DNA of 64,000 nt from CAYJAD01 sp964370675 (GTDB lineage: Bacteria > Desulfobacterota > Desulfovibrionia > Desulfovibrionales > Desulfovibrionaceae), in contig CAYJKC010000006.1 of the NCBI GenBank assembly GCA_964370675.1, forward strand, positions 22,572 through 86,571. The letters are read 5' to 3'. Shown here one piece after another: positions 1-7,892 of this stretch. How positions within the stretch are numbered: position 1 is the first letter of the stretch; the number at the start of each line of letters is the position of its first letter. The notes below the pieces were generated by a model. It was not told the DNA's origin and made no database searches. It was given only the letters and a program-made list of their open reading frames with translations. Both the position numbers and the translations under genes were made by a program.

Positions 1-607
1 TAACCCATATTTTATGCTCTTTTGCAAAATCTACAACTTTTTGGAAAAATTCTAAGTTTGTAACCTCAGTTGTGGGATTATGCGGATAACATAAGAATAA
101 TAACTTGGGCTTAGGCCAAGCTTGGCGCACTGCAGTGGTCAAATCATCAAAAAAATCTCGTTCGGGACCAATGGGTATGGAGCGTACATCTGCTCCGGCA
201 ATTATAGGAGCATAGGTATGAATGGGGTAGGTTGGATCTGGTGCAAGAACCACATCTCCAGGTGAAAGCATGGCTAAAGCAAGATGCGCCAAGCCTTCCT
301 TAGAACCCATGGTAACCACTGCTTCAGAATCAGGATCAAGGTTAACGTCAAAGCTACGTGCATACCAGTCACATATGGCTCTACGTAAATTAGGTATACC
401 CTTTGATACAGAATAGCGATGATTAATAGGTTTTTGTGCTGCTTCTGCAAGCTTATCTACTATATGTTGAGGGGTGGGAATATCTGGATTGCCCATACTC
501 ATATCTACAATATCAATGTTTTGACGACGAAGTTGCATTTTTAAATTCCCCACCACTGAAAAAACATATGGTGGAAGGCGATGCATACGAGGAAATTGGG
601 TATTCAT
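1..607 (-). CDS. alaC: AlaC-type class I aminotransferase (N-terminal part)
   Basis: Reading leftwards from an ATG at 607, the frame stays open to the window edge, giving about 202 residues of a PLP-dependent fold type I aminotransferase. Motifs typical of the AlaC/YfdZ alanine aminotransferase branch are visible: RLPPYVF near residue 10, DMSMGNPD near 35-42, GSKEGLAHL near 101-109 and CYPHNPT near 173-179. AlaC makes alanine from pyruvate and glutamate in the cytoplasm. The catalytic lysine lies beyond the window, so the gene is cut by the edge, not broken. LL-diaminopimelate aminotransferase (DapL) is a related alternative, but the N-terminal motifs fit AlaC better. Confidence 0.82.
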   Translation of the reverse strand, partial: MNTQFPRMHRLPPYVFSVVGNLKMQLRRQNIDIVDMSMGNPDIPTPQHIVDKLAEAAQKPINHRYSVSKGIPNLRRAICDWYARSFDVNLDPDSEAVVTMGSKEGLAHLALAMLSPGDVVLAPDPTYPIHTYAPIIAGADVRSIPIGPERDFFDDLTTAVRQAWPKPKLLFLCYPHNPTTEVTNLEFFQKVVDFAKEHKIWV

Positions 608-724
608 AAAAAGTCCTTTGAAAATTATGATAAAAAAATTTTACGCTTTTTCACGTGCAAGTTCACTTTAAAATAATAACACATTTTTAAAAACTGTTAT
701 TATATAAGTAAATAATAAAGCTTG

Positions 725-1222
725 TTAGATAGTTAATAAAATTTTATATCTTAATCTTGAAAATACTATACGCAAAATAATATATAAAATTAAAAATACA
801 AAGACATATCCCACACCTTTTTCAATGAAGGGGACTGTATGTACAATAATACCTTCAAAGCGCAAAGAAAGCCAATTTAAGGCAAATGGCACTGGCAATA
901 ATATGGCCATGCTTACTGATGCTCTTGCAAAAAAACCTTTGCCAAAATTATCATGCGCAAGTTTATTAGCGGCAAGATAGGATTCTTTATCTCCACAGTG
1001 CAGGGCTTTCATGCTTAACTCGTGATAATGCTTTGCTTTATCGCTAAAACCACTATAATATTTTTTGTGCATTCGCATAAATAAATAGCGTATTCCTTCA
1101 CCAATTATTGTGCAATAAAGAGCAAGAAAAGCGCACCCAATCCAAAGACCAAGGGTAGCAGAACTTGGCAAGCGAAAGGGGAACATGAGGAAATGATCTA
1201 TTAAAATTAAAATGTTATTCAT
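725..1222 (-). CDS. small three-TM membrane protein, unknown
   Basis: A 165-residue protein I do not recognise by name. It shows a hydrophobic segment at about 20-48, then a charged soluble stretch at about 52-97 rich in K, H, E and A that looks like two amphipathic helices, then membrane segments at about 98-117 and 133-157. A short helical hairpin between TM1 and TM2 is the broad layout of Oxa1-superfamily small proteins (DUF106/TMCO1 type), but no signature proves this. A terminator separates it from the TSUP gene upstream, so it is probably transcribed on its own. It is a plausible real gene because it has a full-length frame and a sensible topology. Confidence 0.6.
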   Translation of the reverse strand: MNNILILIDHFLMFPFRLPSSATLGLWIGCAFLALYCTIIGEGIRYLFMRMHKKYYSGFSDKAKHYHELSMKALHCGDKESYLAANKLAHDNFGKGFFARASVSMAILLPVPFALNWLSLRFEGIIVHTVPFIEKGVGYVFVFLILYIILRIVFSRLRYKILLTI

Positions 1223-1274
1223 TGTATTATTATGTTACACAGATATGGAAATTTAGTGTTTTATTTTTAAAATA

Positions 1275-1318
1275 ATTATGGTGAGGCTTTATTAAAAACC
1301 TCACCATAATGTTTTTCT
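1275..1318. terminator. hairpin between TSUP gene and 3-TM gene
   Basis: Perfect 12-bp inverted repeat: ATTATGGTGAGG at 1275-1286 pairs with CCTCACCATAAT at 1299-1310 around an A/T-rich loop. T-rich sequence lies on both sides, so it can serve as a rho-independent terminator. It ends the DUF169-TSUP transcript that comes from the right on the minus strand. Confidence 0.75.
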
Positions 1319-1327
1319 ATCTATATC

Positions 1328-2509
1328 TTACCAAAGTCTCATACCAAAGAAACCACGTAATACGTAGTTGATACCTACTAAGAAGGCTAGCACAATAAAT
1401 ATGCGCTTTAGCCATACGTCAGAAAGATATTTGGCAGTCATAGGACCTACCCAAGATCCAACAACAATACCACAAAGCTCAACACCAATAAGTGTCCAGT
1501 ACACAGGTGTACCGCCAAACATAAAGGTGGTGATAGATGTAACCATACCAATAAGCACAGCAAAAGCTGATGTGCCTGCGGCAAGGTACATGGGTAGTTG
1601 TGAAATACTTGTTAAGAATGGTACAAGTAAGAACCCACCGCCAACACCTAGGAATGATGCTACAGATGCAATCAAAAATCCACCAAATACTGGGAGTAGA
1701 GTTGCAAATGAAAATTCAACACCACAGAAGGTGAAAACAACCTTTGCAGGTGTAATACTTACAATCTGTACGCGGGTTTGAACACCACTTTCAGAGTGCC
1801 CCTTTGATGCTTCTTCAAAAGCCTTTGCAGCAGCGGCAGCTAGTTTTTTCTTAGCTTTAGCAGCTGGAGTTGTTTCGTAGAAAAGATAACAACCAAGACC
1901 AAGAACAAATAGACCAAAGTAACCAATATAGTCACTAAAGTCGATTTTGCCTTGAGTTAAAACTGGTATCAAAATAGAACCAGCCAGTGAGCCCACACCA
2001 AGAGCAATACCTAGAGGTAAAACTAGGCGACCAAGGCTATATTGTTTGAATGATGAAATAAGGGCGGAACAACCTACAAGCCATTGGTTAGACACACGAA
2101 TTGAGTCAGTAATACTCTTGTTTAATGGAGTACCCTTGCCAAATGAGGCAGCGTAGTCACCAAGTCCAAACACACTAACGTGACCAACTGAAGCCATAAT
2201 ACCACCAAAAGCACCTACTGTTGAGAAAATCCAACCAACCCAAATGGCCCATAAAAAGCCCATAACAGGAGAGATTTGAGGTGCACCAGGTATGCCTAAA
2301 AAGCCTTTTTCTGCAGTGGAATCAATTTTCTTTTCTTCAATGGCCATGTTGATGGCTTCATCTAAAGTTAGTTTTGCTCCTGCGGCAGGTTTTGCTGCTT
2401 GTTCTGCTTTAGGTGCAGCTGTTTCAGCTGCTATACTGCTATCTGCTACCAAGATATTGGCAGAGAACAAGCTCAAGCACACAAATAAAATTAAAAAAGT
2501 TTTTTTCAT
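1328..2509 (-). CDS. TSUP (TauE/SafE) family sulfur-anion permease, long form
   Basis: A 393-residue inner-membrane protein of the TauE/SafE (TSUP) family, whose members move sulfite, sulfoacetate, thiosulfate or similar anions. It has a cleavable-looking signal (about 1-28), an Ala/Lys-rich periplasmic stretch to about 75, and then eight or so membrane segments in two halves. The glycine-rich SFLGVGGGFLLVPFL motif near residue 290 is the family hallmark. It follows the DUF169 gene by 19 bases with a good ribosome site, so the two form an operon. In a sulfate reducer a role in sulfur oxyanion traffic is a reasonable inference; the true substrate is unknown. The extra N-terminal domain makes it longer than usual TSUP proteins of about 250 residues. 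Confidence 0.85.
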   Translation of the reverse strand: MKKTFLILFVCLSLFSANILVADSSIAAETAAPKAEQAAKPAAGAKLTLDEAINMAIEEKKIDSTAEKGFLGIPGAPQISPVMGFLWAIWVGWIFSTVGAFGGIMASVGHVSVFGLGDYAASFGKGTPLNKSITDSIRVSNQWLVGCSALISSFKQYSLGRLVLPLGIALGVGSLAGSILIPVLTQGKIDFSDYIGYFGLFVLGLGCYLFYETTPAAKAKKKLAAAAAKAFEEASKGHSESGVQTRVQIVSITPAKVVFTFCGVEFSFATLLPVFGGFLIASVASFLGVGGGFLLVPFLTSISQLPMYLAAGTSAFAVLIGMVTSITTFMFGGTPVYWTLIGVELCGIVVGSWVGPMTAKYLSDVWLKRIFIVLAFLVGINYVLRGFFGMRLW

Positions 2510-2528
2510 TTTAATACCTTCCTCTTAA

Positions 2529-3344
2529 TTAACCTTGAGTACAGCTTGCGCAAACATCGCTGCTGCCTTTCTTAAAGATAATAAGAGGACAGTTTTTACA
2601 AATATCTGAGCCTGGGAAGCCTTCGCCTGGACGAGTAATAGCTGCAGAGCCATTATTAGCATCCATACGGCTTTTCATGCGTGCAACTGTGGCTTCAAGC
2701 TTAGTTCCAGGAATGAATACGTTCACTTCACCACGCTCAGTCTTACCAGCATTGTATGAACCAGAACAGGCAGGGCACATATTAAAGGTGTCTTCTTCAA
2801 AACAGAATACGGAGCCACCACAAGCAGATGAGTTGATTGTTACTGCTGGGCGTAATGGATGTTCGTTATTACCAGAAGCATAATCACCAGCAATGTGGTA
2901 AGATTGCATATTGTCACAATAAAAATGGACCACGTCGGGTTGGGATTTAGCCTTACCTAGTGGACCAACAGCAATGGCTTTCATGAAGCCCATTTTTACT
3001 TTTGGTTTGGAGTGTACGAAACGACCAGCTTGCTCAAGGTCAACACAGTACTTGCTGTGAGACTTAATTTCTGCATCGTCAATTTCTTTCCAACCAAAGC
3101 TCACATGAGCATTAGAACAGCCAAGATCTTTGGGGAATGTCAGCACATTTTGATTTTGCATACGAGCTGCAATCTCATATTGGCAAAAGGTCATGGGCTT
3201 AATGGGAACAATAAATTCGTTTTCTTCTGCATATTTTTTTACGTCTTCGTCAGTGCGTAAAAAATGAACAGCAATTGGGTGATGATAAAGGCGAAGCCCA
3301 TCCATAAGTAATTTTTCCATCTGAGCATTTGTTAAACCTGCCAT
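2529..3344 (-). CDS. DUF169 family protein with C-terminal cysteine cluster
   Basis: A 271-residue DUF169 protein. The start at 3344 is chosen because AGGAGG lies seven bases upstream and because the likely promoter at 3373-3401 sits inside the longer open frame, which rules out the earlier start. The C-terminal third holds paired cysteines (MCPACSG, then CKNCPL and CASC at the very end), suggesting a metal or Fe-S site. A further CGGSVFC stretch lies in the middle. DUF169 has no firm function; members occur in anaerobes and archaea. It is the first gene of an operon with the TSUP permease, so a role in handling or sensing a sulfur compound is an inference from context only. Confidence 0.85.
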   Translation of the reverse strand: MAGLTNAQMEKLLMDGLRLYHHPIAVHFLRTDEDVKKYAEENEFIVPIKPMTFCQYEIAARMQNQNVLTFPKDLGCSNAHVSFGWKEIDDAEIKSHSKYCVDLEQAGRFVHSKPKVKMGFMKAIAVGPLGKAKSQPDVVHFYCDNMQSYHIAGDYASGNNEHPLRPAVTINSSACGGSVFCFEEDTFNMCPACSGSYNAGKTERGEVNVFIPGTKLEATVARMKSRMDANNGSAAITRPGEGFPGSDICKNCPLIIFKKGSSDVCASCTQG

Positions 3345-3372
3345 TTCTAGCCTCCTTAAATGATTTTTGTGA

Positions 3373-3401
3373 ACTATAGCACAGTGGCATACCTTGTGCA
3401 A
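3373..3401 (-). promoter_or_regulatory. sigma-70 promoter of DUF169-TSUP operon
   Basis: On the minus strand TTGCAC (3396-3401) and TATAGT (3373-3378) are separated by exactly 17 bases. The expected start of transcription is near 3366, about 22 bases upstream of the chosen ATG at 3344. Confidence 0.65.
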
Positions 3402-3616
3402 TACTCTACTATAATAAGGGCTACAATTTTGTGTACAAAAAAATATAAATATTTAAAATTATAGAAATAAGTGAAAAAAAATTTTTTAAAAATCATAACA
3501 AACTAAAACTATTTTATTGTAGAATTCTCTGTAATATATTAATATTCTTAAGTTTAATTTTAGATAGGTGTTTGTTGTTGAAAAGGCAAATTATTCTAAG
3601 TGTATAGTCATAAGGC

Positions 3617-3645
3617 TTGACAATAGTATGTGATTGTGCTATTTT
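3617..3645 (+). promoter_or_regulatory. sigma-70-like promoter
   Basis: TTGACA (3617-3622), 17-base spacer, TATTTT (3640-3645). It points towards the nitroreductase but would leave a leader of about 295 bases, so it may instead drive an unannotated small transcript. Confidence 0.45.
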
Positions 3646-3693
3646 TCACTATTAATTTAAATTTATATATTCAATGTATTAGCATATACAGGT

Positions 3694-3780
3694 ATGAAAA
3701 ATTTGCCATTTTTTGATTTTTACAAAAAATCTTTGAAAATTTGGCTATTTTTTTTGATTTTCGTTATGGCTTTTTCATGA
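3694..3780 (+). CDS. possible 28-aa hydrophobic peptide
   Basis: ATG at 3694 opens 28 codons ending at TGA 3780. The product has a basic N-terminal half (FYKKSLK) and a hydrophobic run (IWLFFLIFVMAF), like a single-span small membrane peptide or a leader. It lies 50 bases after a promoter-like pair. There is no properly spaced ribosome site (an AGG abuts the ATG), so this is only a candidate. Confidence 0.2.
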   Translation: MKNLPFFDFYKKSLKIWLFFLIFVMAFS

Positions 3781-3946
3781 TTATCATCTAACAGAAAATA
3801 ACTTAATATATTAGTACATCATGTTTTAGGGGGATGAATTTTTACAAAGTGTCTGGACAAAAAAAATTATTCAGTATATTATTGTGTACATATAGACAGT
3901 GTTAGATTGTTAAAGTTTATACAAACCAGTTAAAAGTGAGGTGCAT

Positions 3947-4456
3947 ATGGACATTTTTGAAGCCATGAAGAATAGATACTCCTATCGTGGAGAATATTTA
4001 GACGATGTTCCTAGTGAAGCTGACATAAACACTATTATAGATGCGGCCATTGCAGCTCCAGCTGGAGTTAATCTTCGTACAACATCATATGTAGTTGTAA
4101 CTGATAAAGATCTACTTGAACAAATTCAAAAGGCAACCAAGCTAAAACCTGCTCCTTTGTCAATTATCATGTTATCTGAGAATATTCCAAACAAGTTACG
4201 ACGTAACTTTGAAACAGAAAATTATTGTGTAGCTGCTCAAAATATTTTGCTTGCTGTTACAGCGCTAGGATATGCTACTGTATTAAACGATATTCTTTTC
4301 ACATATAGTGAATTTAGTAAGCCAGTTCGTAAAATACTTAATATACCAAAGAATAAAACTATTAAGGCTATTTTTAATATTGGAAAACCTACAGTTGAGG
4401 GTAAGGCTTTAGATAAGCCTGCTAGAGCAAGTCTTGTGCATTATAATGCATTTTAA
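3947..4456 (+). CDS. nitroreductase family protein, short form
   Basis: A 169-residue FMN-dependent nitroreductase-fold protein (MDIFEAMKNRYSYR at the N-terminus, then the IDAAIAAPAGVN segment near 30-42). The family reduces nitro compounds, quinones or flavins with NAD(P)H. ATG 3947 is preferred over GTG 3941 because GAGG is then correctly spaced. It is shorter than typical members, and the usual RRS-type FMN phosphate contact is replaced by RYSYR, so activity is uncertain. The DUF523 gene follows after about 30 bases on the same strand and upp after another 106. A second, more standard nitroreductase lies at 34.1-34.6 kb. Confidence 0.85.
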   Translation: MDIFEAMKNRYSYRGEYLDDVPSEADINTIIDAAIAAPAGVNLRTTSYVVVTDKDLLEQIQKATKLKPAPLSIIMLSENIPNKLRRNFETENYCVAAQNILLAVTALGYATVLNDILFTYSEFSKPVRKILNIPKNKTIKAIFNIGKPTVEGKALDKPARASLVHYNAF

Positions 4457-4486
4457 TGCATTTTTGAATATTAAAAAGGTTTAGTG

Positions 4487-4939
4487 ATGCCCCCCTATGT
4501 TGTTAGTGCTTGTCTTGCAGGCATTGCGTGTCGTTATAATGCAACAAGCTATGAATGTGAGGCTGTGCAAAACTTGGTTAGCCAAGGTCAAGCTTTAGTT
4601 CTTTGCCCTGAGGTTTTGGGGAACTTACCAATTCCTAGAGAGCCGGTGGAAATACTTGACGGTAATGTTGTAAACAAGTCTGGTCAAGACTTTAGCTCTG
4701 CCTTATTATATGGTGCACAAAAAGCCTTAGAGTTATGCTTAAAATACGGTTGTAAAACTGCCATATTAAAAACACGCTCACCATCTTGTGGGCGTGATTT
4801 TGTTTATGATGGCACTTTTAGTGGGAAGCTTGTTTCTGGGCAGGGTTTTTTTGCAAAGCTTTTGCAAGAGCATAATATTACCATTTATACCGAAGAAGAT
4901 TTGCCACCCATACCTAACAATCATGGAGATGCTATTTAA
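4487..4939 (+). CDS. DUF523 domain protein
   Basis: A 150-residue DUF523 protein with the family cysteines in place: SACLAGIACRYN near the N-terminus, LCPEVLGNLPIPR near residue 40, and the TRSPSCG motif near residue 100. The function of DUF523 is not established; the conserved cysteines suggest a redox or thiol role. ATG 4487 is chosen over the adjacent GTG 4484 because of spacing from the AAAAGG ribosome site. It probably shares a transcript with the nitroreductase just upstream. Confidence 0.88.
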   Translation: MPPYVVSACLAGIACRYNATSYECEAVQNLVSQGQALVLCPEVLGNLPIPREPVEILDGNVVNKSGQDFSSALLYGAQKALELCLKYGCKTAILKTRSPSCGRDFVYDGTFSGKLVSGQGFFAKLLQEHNITIYTEEDLPPIPNNHGDAI

Positions 4940-5045
4940 TGCTTTTTATTTCTTCAACGTGCCAACAATAATAAAAAACTTATAAGAAGGAAAGTTTTGA
5001 TTCGAGAATAAAATTAACTAAGTATGACACATATAAGGATTTAAT

Positions 5046-5666
5046 ATGTCAGTATTTAAAATTGATCATGCCTTTGTAAATCAACGTATAGGGCAATTGC
5101 GTGCTCGTCCTTCCAATCCACTATTTCGCAGTTATGTAAGAGATCTTTGTCGATGCTTAACCTATGAATCCACGCGCACTTTTGCAATGCAAAAAAAAGA
5201 AATTGAATGTTGGTCTGGACCAGTAGAAGTTGAAGAATTTTCAGAAAATACCCCCACAGCAGTGCCAATTTTAAGGGCTGGTCTTGGTATGCTTCCAGGA
5301 TTTTTAGATATCTTCCCTGAGGCTTCTGTTAGCATGGTAGGGCTTTTTCGTAATGAACAAACTCTTGAGCCAGTAGGCTATTATCATAATTTTGTGCAAG
5401 ATATAAATTCTCGCATGGCTTTTATTTTAGACCCCATGCTTGCCACAGGTGGTAGTGTAAATGCCAGTATTAAGCTAATAAAGGAGGCTGGTTGTAAAGA
5501 AATATATGGACTTTTTCTTATGGCTTCTGAGCAAGGTATAAAAAATGTGCATGCAATACACCCTGAAGTTAAAATTTTTACCTGCGCCGTTGATCCCATA
5601 TTAAATGACAAGGGTTACATTCTGCCCGGTATTGGTGATGCTGGAGATTTAATTTTTGGAACTTGA
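5046..5666 (+). CDS. upp: uracil phosphoribosyltransferase
   Basis: A 206-residue protein, close to the usual 208. UPRT converts uracil and PRPP into UMP in the cytoplasm, the pyrimidine salvage step. The PRPP-binding loop reads LDPMLATGGSVNASI at about 127-141, the dimer and active-site motif PILRAGLGM lies near 74-82, and the uracil-binding end PGIGDAGDLIFGT forms the C-terminus. AAGGAT precedes the ATG. No uracil permease is next to it. Confidence 0.97.
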   Translation: MSVFKIDHAFVNQRIGQLRARPSNPLFRSYVRDLCRCLTYESTRTFAMQKKEIECWSGPVEVEEFSENTPTAVPILRAGLGMLPGFLDIFPEASVSMVGLFRNEQTLEPVGYYHNFVQDINSRMAFILDPMLATGGSVNASIKLIKEAGCKEIYGLFLMASEQGIKNVHAIHPEVKIFTCAVDPILNDKGYILPGIGDAGDLIFGT

Positions 5667-5773
5667 TGCATATGATTTATTTTTAGTGTGTTTTTTGAAA
5701 AAGTATAGCTATAAATAGATTGTTGTGATATGTAACTGTTTAATATGTAATGCTTTAATTGTAAGGAGATAAA

Positions 5774-6898
5774 ATGAATATAGCAAAAAAAACATTATTT
5801 ATAAGTTTTATGTTGATGTGCCTATTTACGAGTGCGGCTATTGCTGGACAAAGTGCACAAACAATAAACCCTAACGCTGCAAAAAATGCATTTGAACACT
5901 GGAATGATTCTAAAATTACAAGAGCATTGCAAGAATATATGAAAGCCATTACAGATAAATCTGCTAAAAGCTATATACCTGTCCAAGACCGTGTAGCGGT
6001 GTTTGACATGGACGGAACATTGATTGGTGAGCAAGCCCCAATTTATTTTGAATGGATGCTTTTTTGTCATCGCATACTTAATGACAAAACATACATCGCC
6101 ACTGAGGAGCAAGTTTTAGTAGCTGGTGACGTGCTTCGTGCTGCGCGTGAAAAAAATATTCCCCCAAAAGTAGCTATGAATAAAACTCGTATGTTTGGTG
6201 AAATTTTTGCTGGCATGAGCACAGATGAATTTAGACAATATGTTTTAAATTTTCTGCAAAATAATAATGCAGATGGTTTTGAAAATCTTAAACTTGCTGA
6301 TGCATATTTTAGACCCATGGTCGAAATTGTTTCTTATCTAAAGGCACATGATTTTACGGTCTATGTTGTAAGTGGTACCGATAGAGATGCTACACGAATG
6401 ATGACCGCCGATTTGCTTCAATTACCTAAACGACAAATAATTGGTAGTGACTGGTTCACCAAAGGTTCCACTCAAGGTGATCATAAATATCAAGTTTATC
6501 AGCTTGCTAGCAATGAAAAGCTTGTTCGTGATTCTAAGGTCATGATTATAGATAATGTCATGGGAAAAGCCATACAAATATCCCAAGAAATAGGTCAAAA
6601 ACCTGTGCTTGCATTTGGTAATAGTTCAGGAGATTTCAGTATGTTTACCTATACAACATATCAAAATAAATACCCTGCAAAGGCTTTTTGTGTTGTACCT
6701 GATGATGATAAACGCGAATATGCTTTTGCTAAAAAAACCCAAGATTTAACCAAAAAATGCGAGGAAAATTCTTGGCATGTTATTTCCATGAAAAACGACT
6801 TTAAGACAATATATGACCAAGATGTGATTAAAAATAATCAAAACACACCTTGGATGGATAAAATGGTACAATTATATGAGAAGCGTGTAAAAAAGTAA
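5774..6898 (+). CDS. exported HAD-superfamily phosphatase
   Basis: A 374-residue HAD-family hydrolase with a signal peptide (about 1-24, ending AAIA). Motif I is FDMDGT with the nucleophile pair at D78 and D80; motif II is VVSGTDRD; the motif IV acid is in FGNSSGDFSMF. These are phosphoserine-phosphatase-like features, and the protein is expected to remove phosphate from small molecules in the periplasm. The GGAG ribosome site is well placed. A strong hairpin ends the transcript. The substrate cannot be deduced; scavenging of organic phosphate is an inference from export. Confidence 0.85.
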   Translation: MNIAKKTLFISFMLMCLFTSAAIAGQSAQTINPNAAKNAFEHWNDSKITRALQEYMKAITDKSAKSYIPVQDRVAVFDMDGTLIGEQAPIYFEWMLFCHRILNDKTYIATEEQVLVAGDVLRAAREKNIPPKVAMNKTRMFGEIFAGMSTDEFRQYVLNFLQNNNADGFENLKLADAYFRPMVEIVSYLKAHDFTVYVVSGTDRDATRMMTADLLQLPKRQIIGSDWFTKGSTQGDHKYQVYQLASNEKLVRDSKVMIIDNVMGKAIQISQEIGQKPVLAFGNSSGDFSMFTYTTYQNKYPAKAFCVVPDDDKREYAFAKKTQDLTKKCEENSWHVISMKNDFKTIYDQDVIKNNQNTPWMDKMVQLYEKRVKK

Positions 6899-6977
6899 AA
6901 ATCTTGTTGTTTTGAGTTTCTTACTGCAAGATAGCAAAGACGTATTAAAACGTTGACACAATCCCTCTAGGGAAAAC

Positions 6978-7018
6978 TTAAAACCTCAAATATCGTTCGG
7001 TGATATTTGAGGTTTTAA
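6978..7018. terminator. long hairpin after HAD phosphatase
   Basis: Perfect 17-bp stem (6978-6994 with 7002-7018) around the loop GTTCGGT. The right arm ends in GGTTTTAA. The T-tract is short, but the stem strength and its place 80 bases after the stop codon support a terminator. Confidence 0.7.
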
Positions 7019-7585
7019 ATTTACGAAGTTTTGTATTTTACACTTTGCTAGATGCTGAAAAACACGATTCCACCTATTTTTTAGATAGTCGGCATCTGAA
7101 AAACTATACAAATTATTCTAATTGTAACACTAAAGCGTTAAAAGTCTATAGAGAAATTGCAAAAACAAAGCATGAAATGCGACTTTTCTGGCTATTTTTC
7201 GGCACAATTACATCGGTTTTTCAAGTGTCGAATAAAGAAATTTTTCTATGACTATTTAACTTGTTAAACAGCAATGACAACAGATTATATGTTTTATAAG
7301 TTTTAATTGCTTAGCAGTAGTTTGCAAATATTTTTTATGTGTTTTGTTATAATTAAAAGGGGAAAATTTTTATATTCCTCCTCAGGCTGATAACAAACCC
7401 AGTGTTTAAAAAATAAATTTTCCAACCATAACTCAAAAACCACTTTTTCAAACTTGAAGCTTTGAACTCAAAATATGGCGTTAAAATTTAGAAGATTTAA
7501 ATGCGCCGCATATTATCTTTTAACGACAACATACTGTCGCCGTTAAAGTTTTTTGAGAGAGGGGTCTGGGGAGAGAACTTTTTCT
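7019..7585. other. intergenic, no gene recognised
   Basis: An 83-codon frame at 7000-7251 starts inside the terminator stem, has no ribosome site and resembles nothing. A short inverted repeat (TTTAAC / GTTAAA with inner GACA / TGTC) lies at about 7517-7546. The region ends at the N gap. Confidence 0.4.
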
Positions 7586-7651
<66 letters not shown>

Positions 7652-7670
7652 GACTCTGTAAGCAATCTAA

Positions 7671-7698
7671 AAGGGGGAATATTTTCATATTCCCCCTT
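7671..7698 (-). terminator. terminator of the nhc operon
   Basis: Perfect 12-bp stem AAGGGGGAATAT (7671-7682) with ATATTCCCCCTT (7687-7698) and a 4-base loop. On the minus strand it is followed by TTTTAG, just 20 bases after the nhcD stop. Confidence 0.8.
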
Positions 7699-7718
7699 AG
7701 TTTTAATGTTTTAACGAT

Positions 7719-7883
7719 TTAATGGTCGTGATTGTCTTTGTCGCACTCACCTTTTTTACAAGGGAATAATACAAAGCACCAGTATGCTGTAAAGGCTGGT
7801 AGGGTTACAAACATTAACCCATACGCCCAAGTTTTTGTATAGAGAAAGTACTCATAAAAAGTGCTAAAACTTCCAGCAGCCAT
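7719..7883 (-). CDS. nhcD: NhcD/HmcD-like small membrane subunit
   Basis: A 54-residue protein with an excellent AGGAGGT ribosome site, starting 9 bases after the nhcC stop. It has one membrane segment (about 22-41, YGLMFVTLPAFTAYWCFVLF) followed by a short charged tail with CKKGEC and a His/Asp-rich end. Hmc and Nhc complexes of Desulfovibrio carry such a tiny fourth subunit after the NrfD-like protein, so position, size and topology all fit. It probably stabilises the membrane module. It is easily missed because of its length. The operon terminator follows directly. Confidence 0.8.
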   Translation of the reverse strand: MAAGSFSTFYEYFLYTKTWAYGLMFVTLPAFTAYWCFVLFPCKKGECDKDNHDH

Positions 7884-7892
7884 AGTTACCTC

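Larger units (their letters stand above)
3402..3946. other. AT-rich divergent intergenic region
   Basis: About 545 bases between the DUF169 operon and the nitroreductase. It contains the promoter-like pair at 3617-3645 and a 28-codon hydrophobic open frame at 3694-3780. Apart from these, only poly-A and poly-T tracts were seen. No RNA gene or mobile-element remnant is recognisable. Confidence 0.5.

Noticed and set aside
1368..1781. 137-codon frame on the plus strand
   Set aside because: It is the complement of the TSUP permease gene; the opposite strand has membrane segments and family motifs.
3775..3790. Fur-box-like TGATTATCAT
   Set aside because: Only a half-match to the Fur consensus and no iron-uptake genes nearby.
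7000..7251. 83-codon frame on the plus strand
   Set aside because: It begins within the terminator stem after the HAD gene, has no ribosome site and no recognisable similarity.
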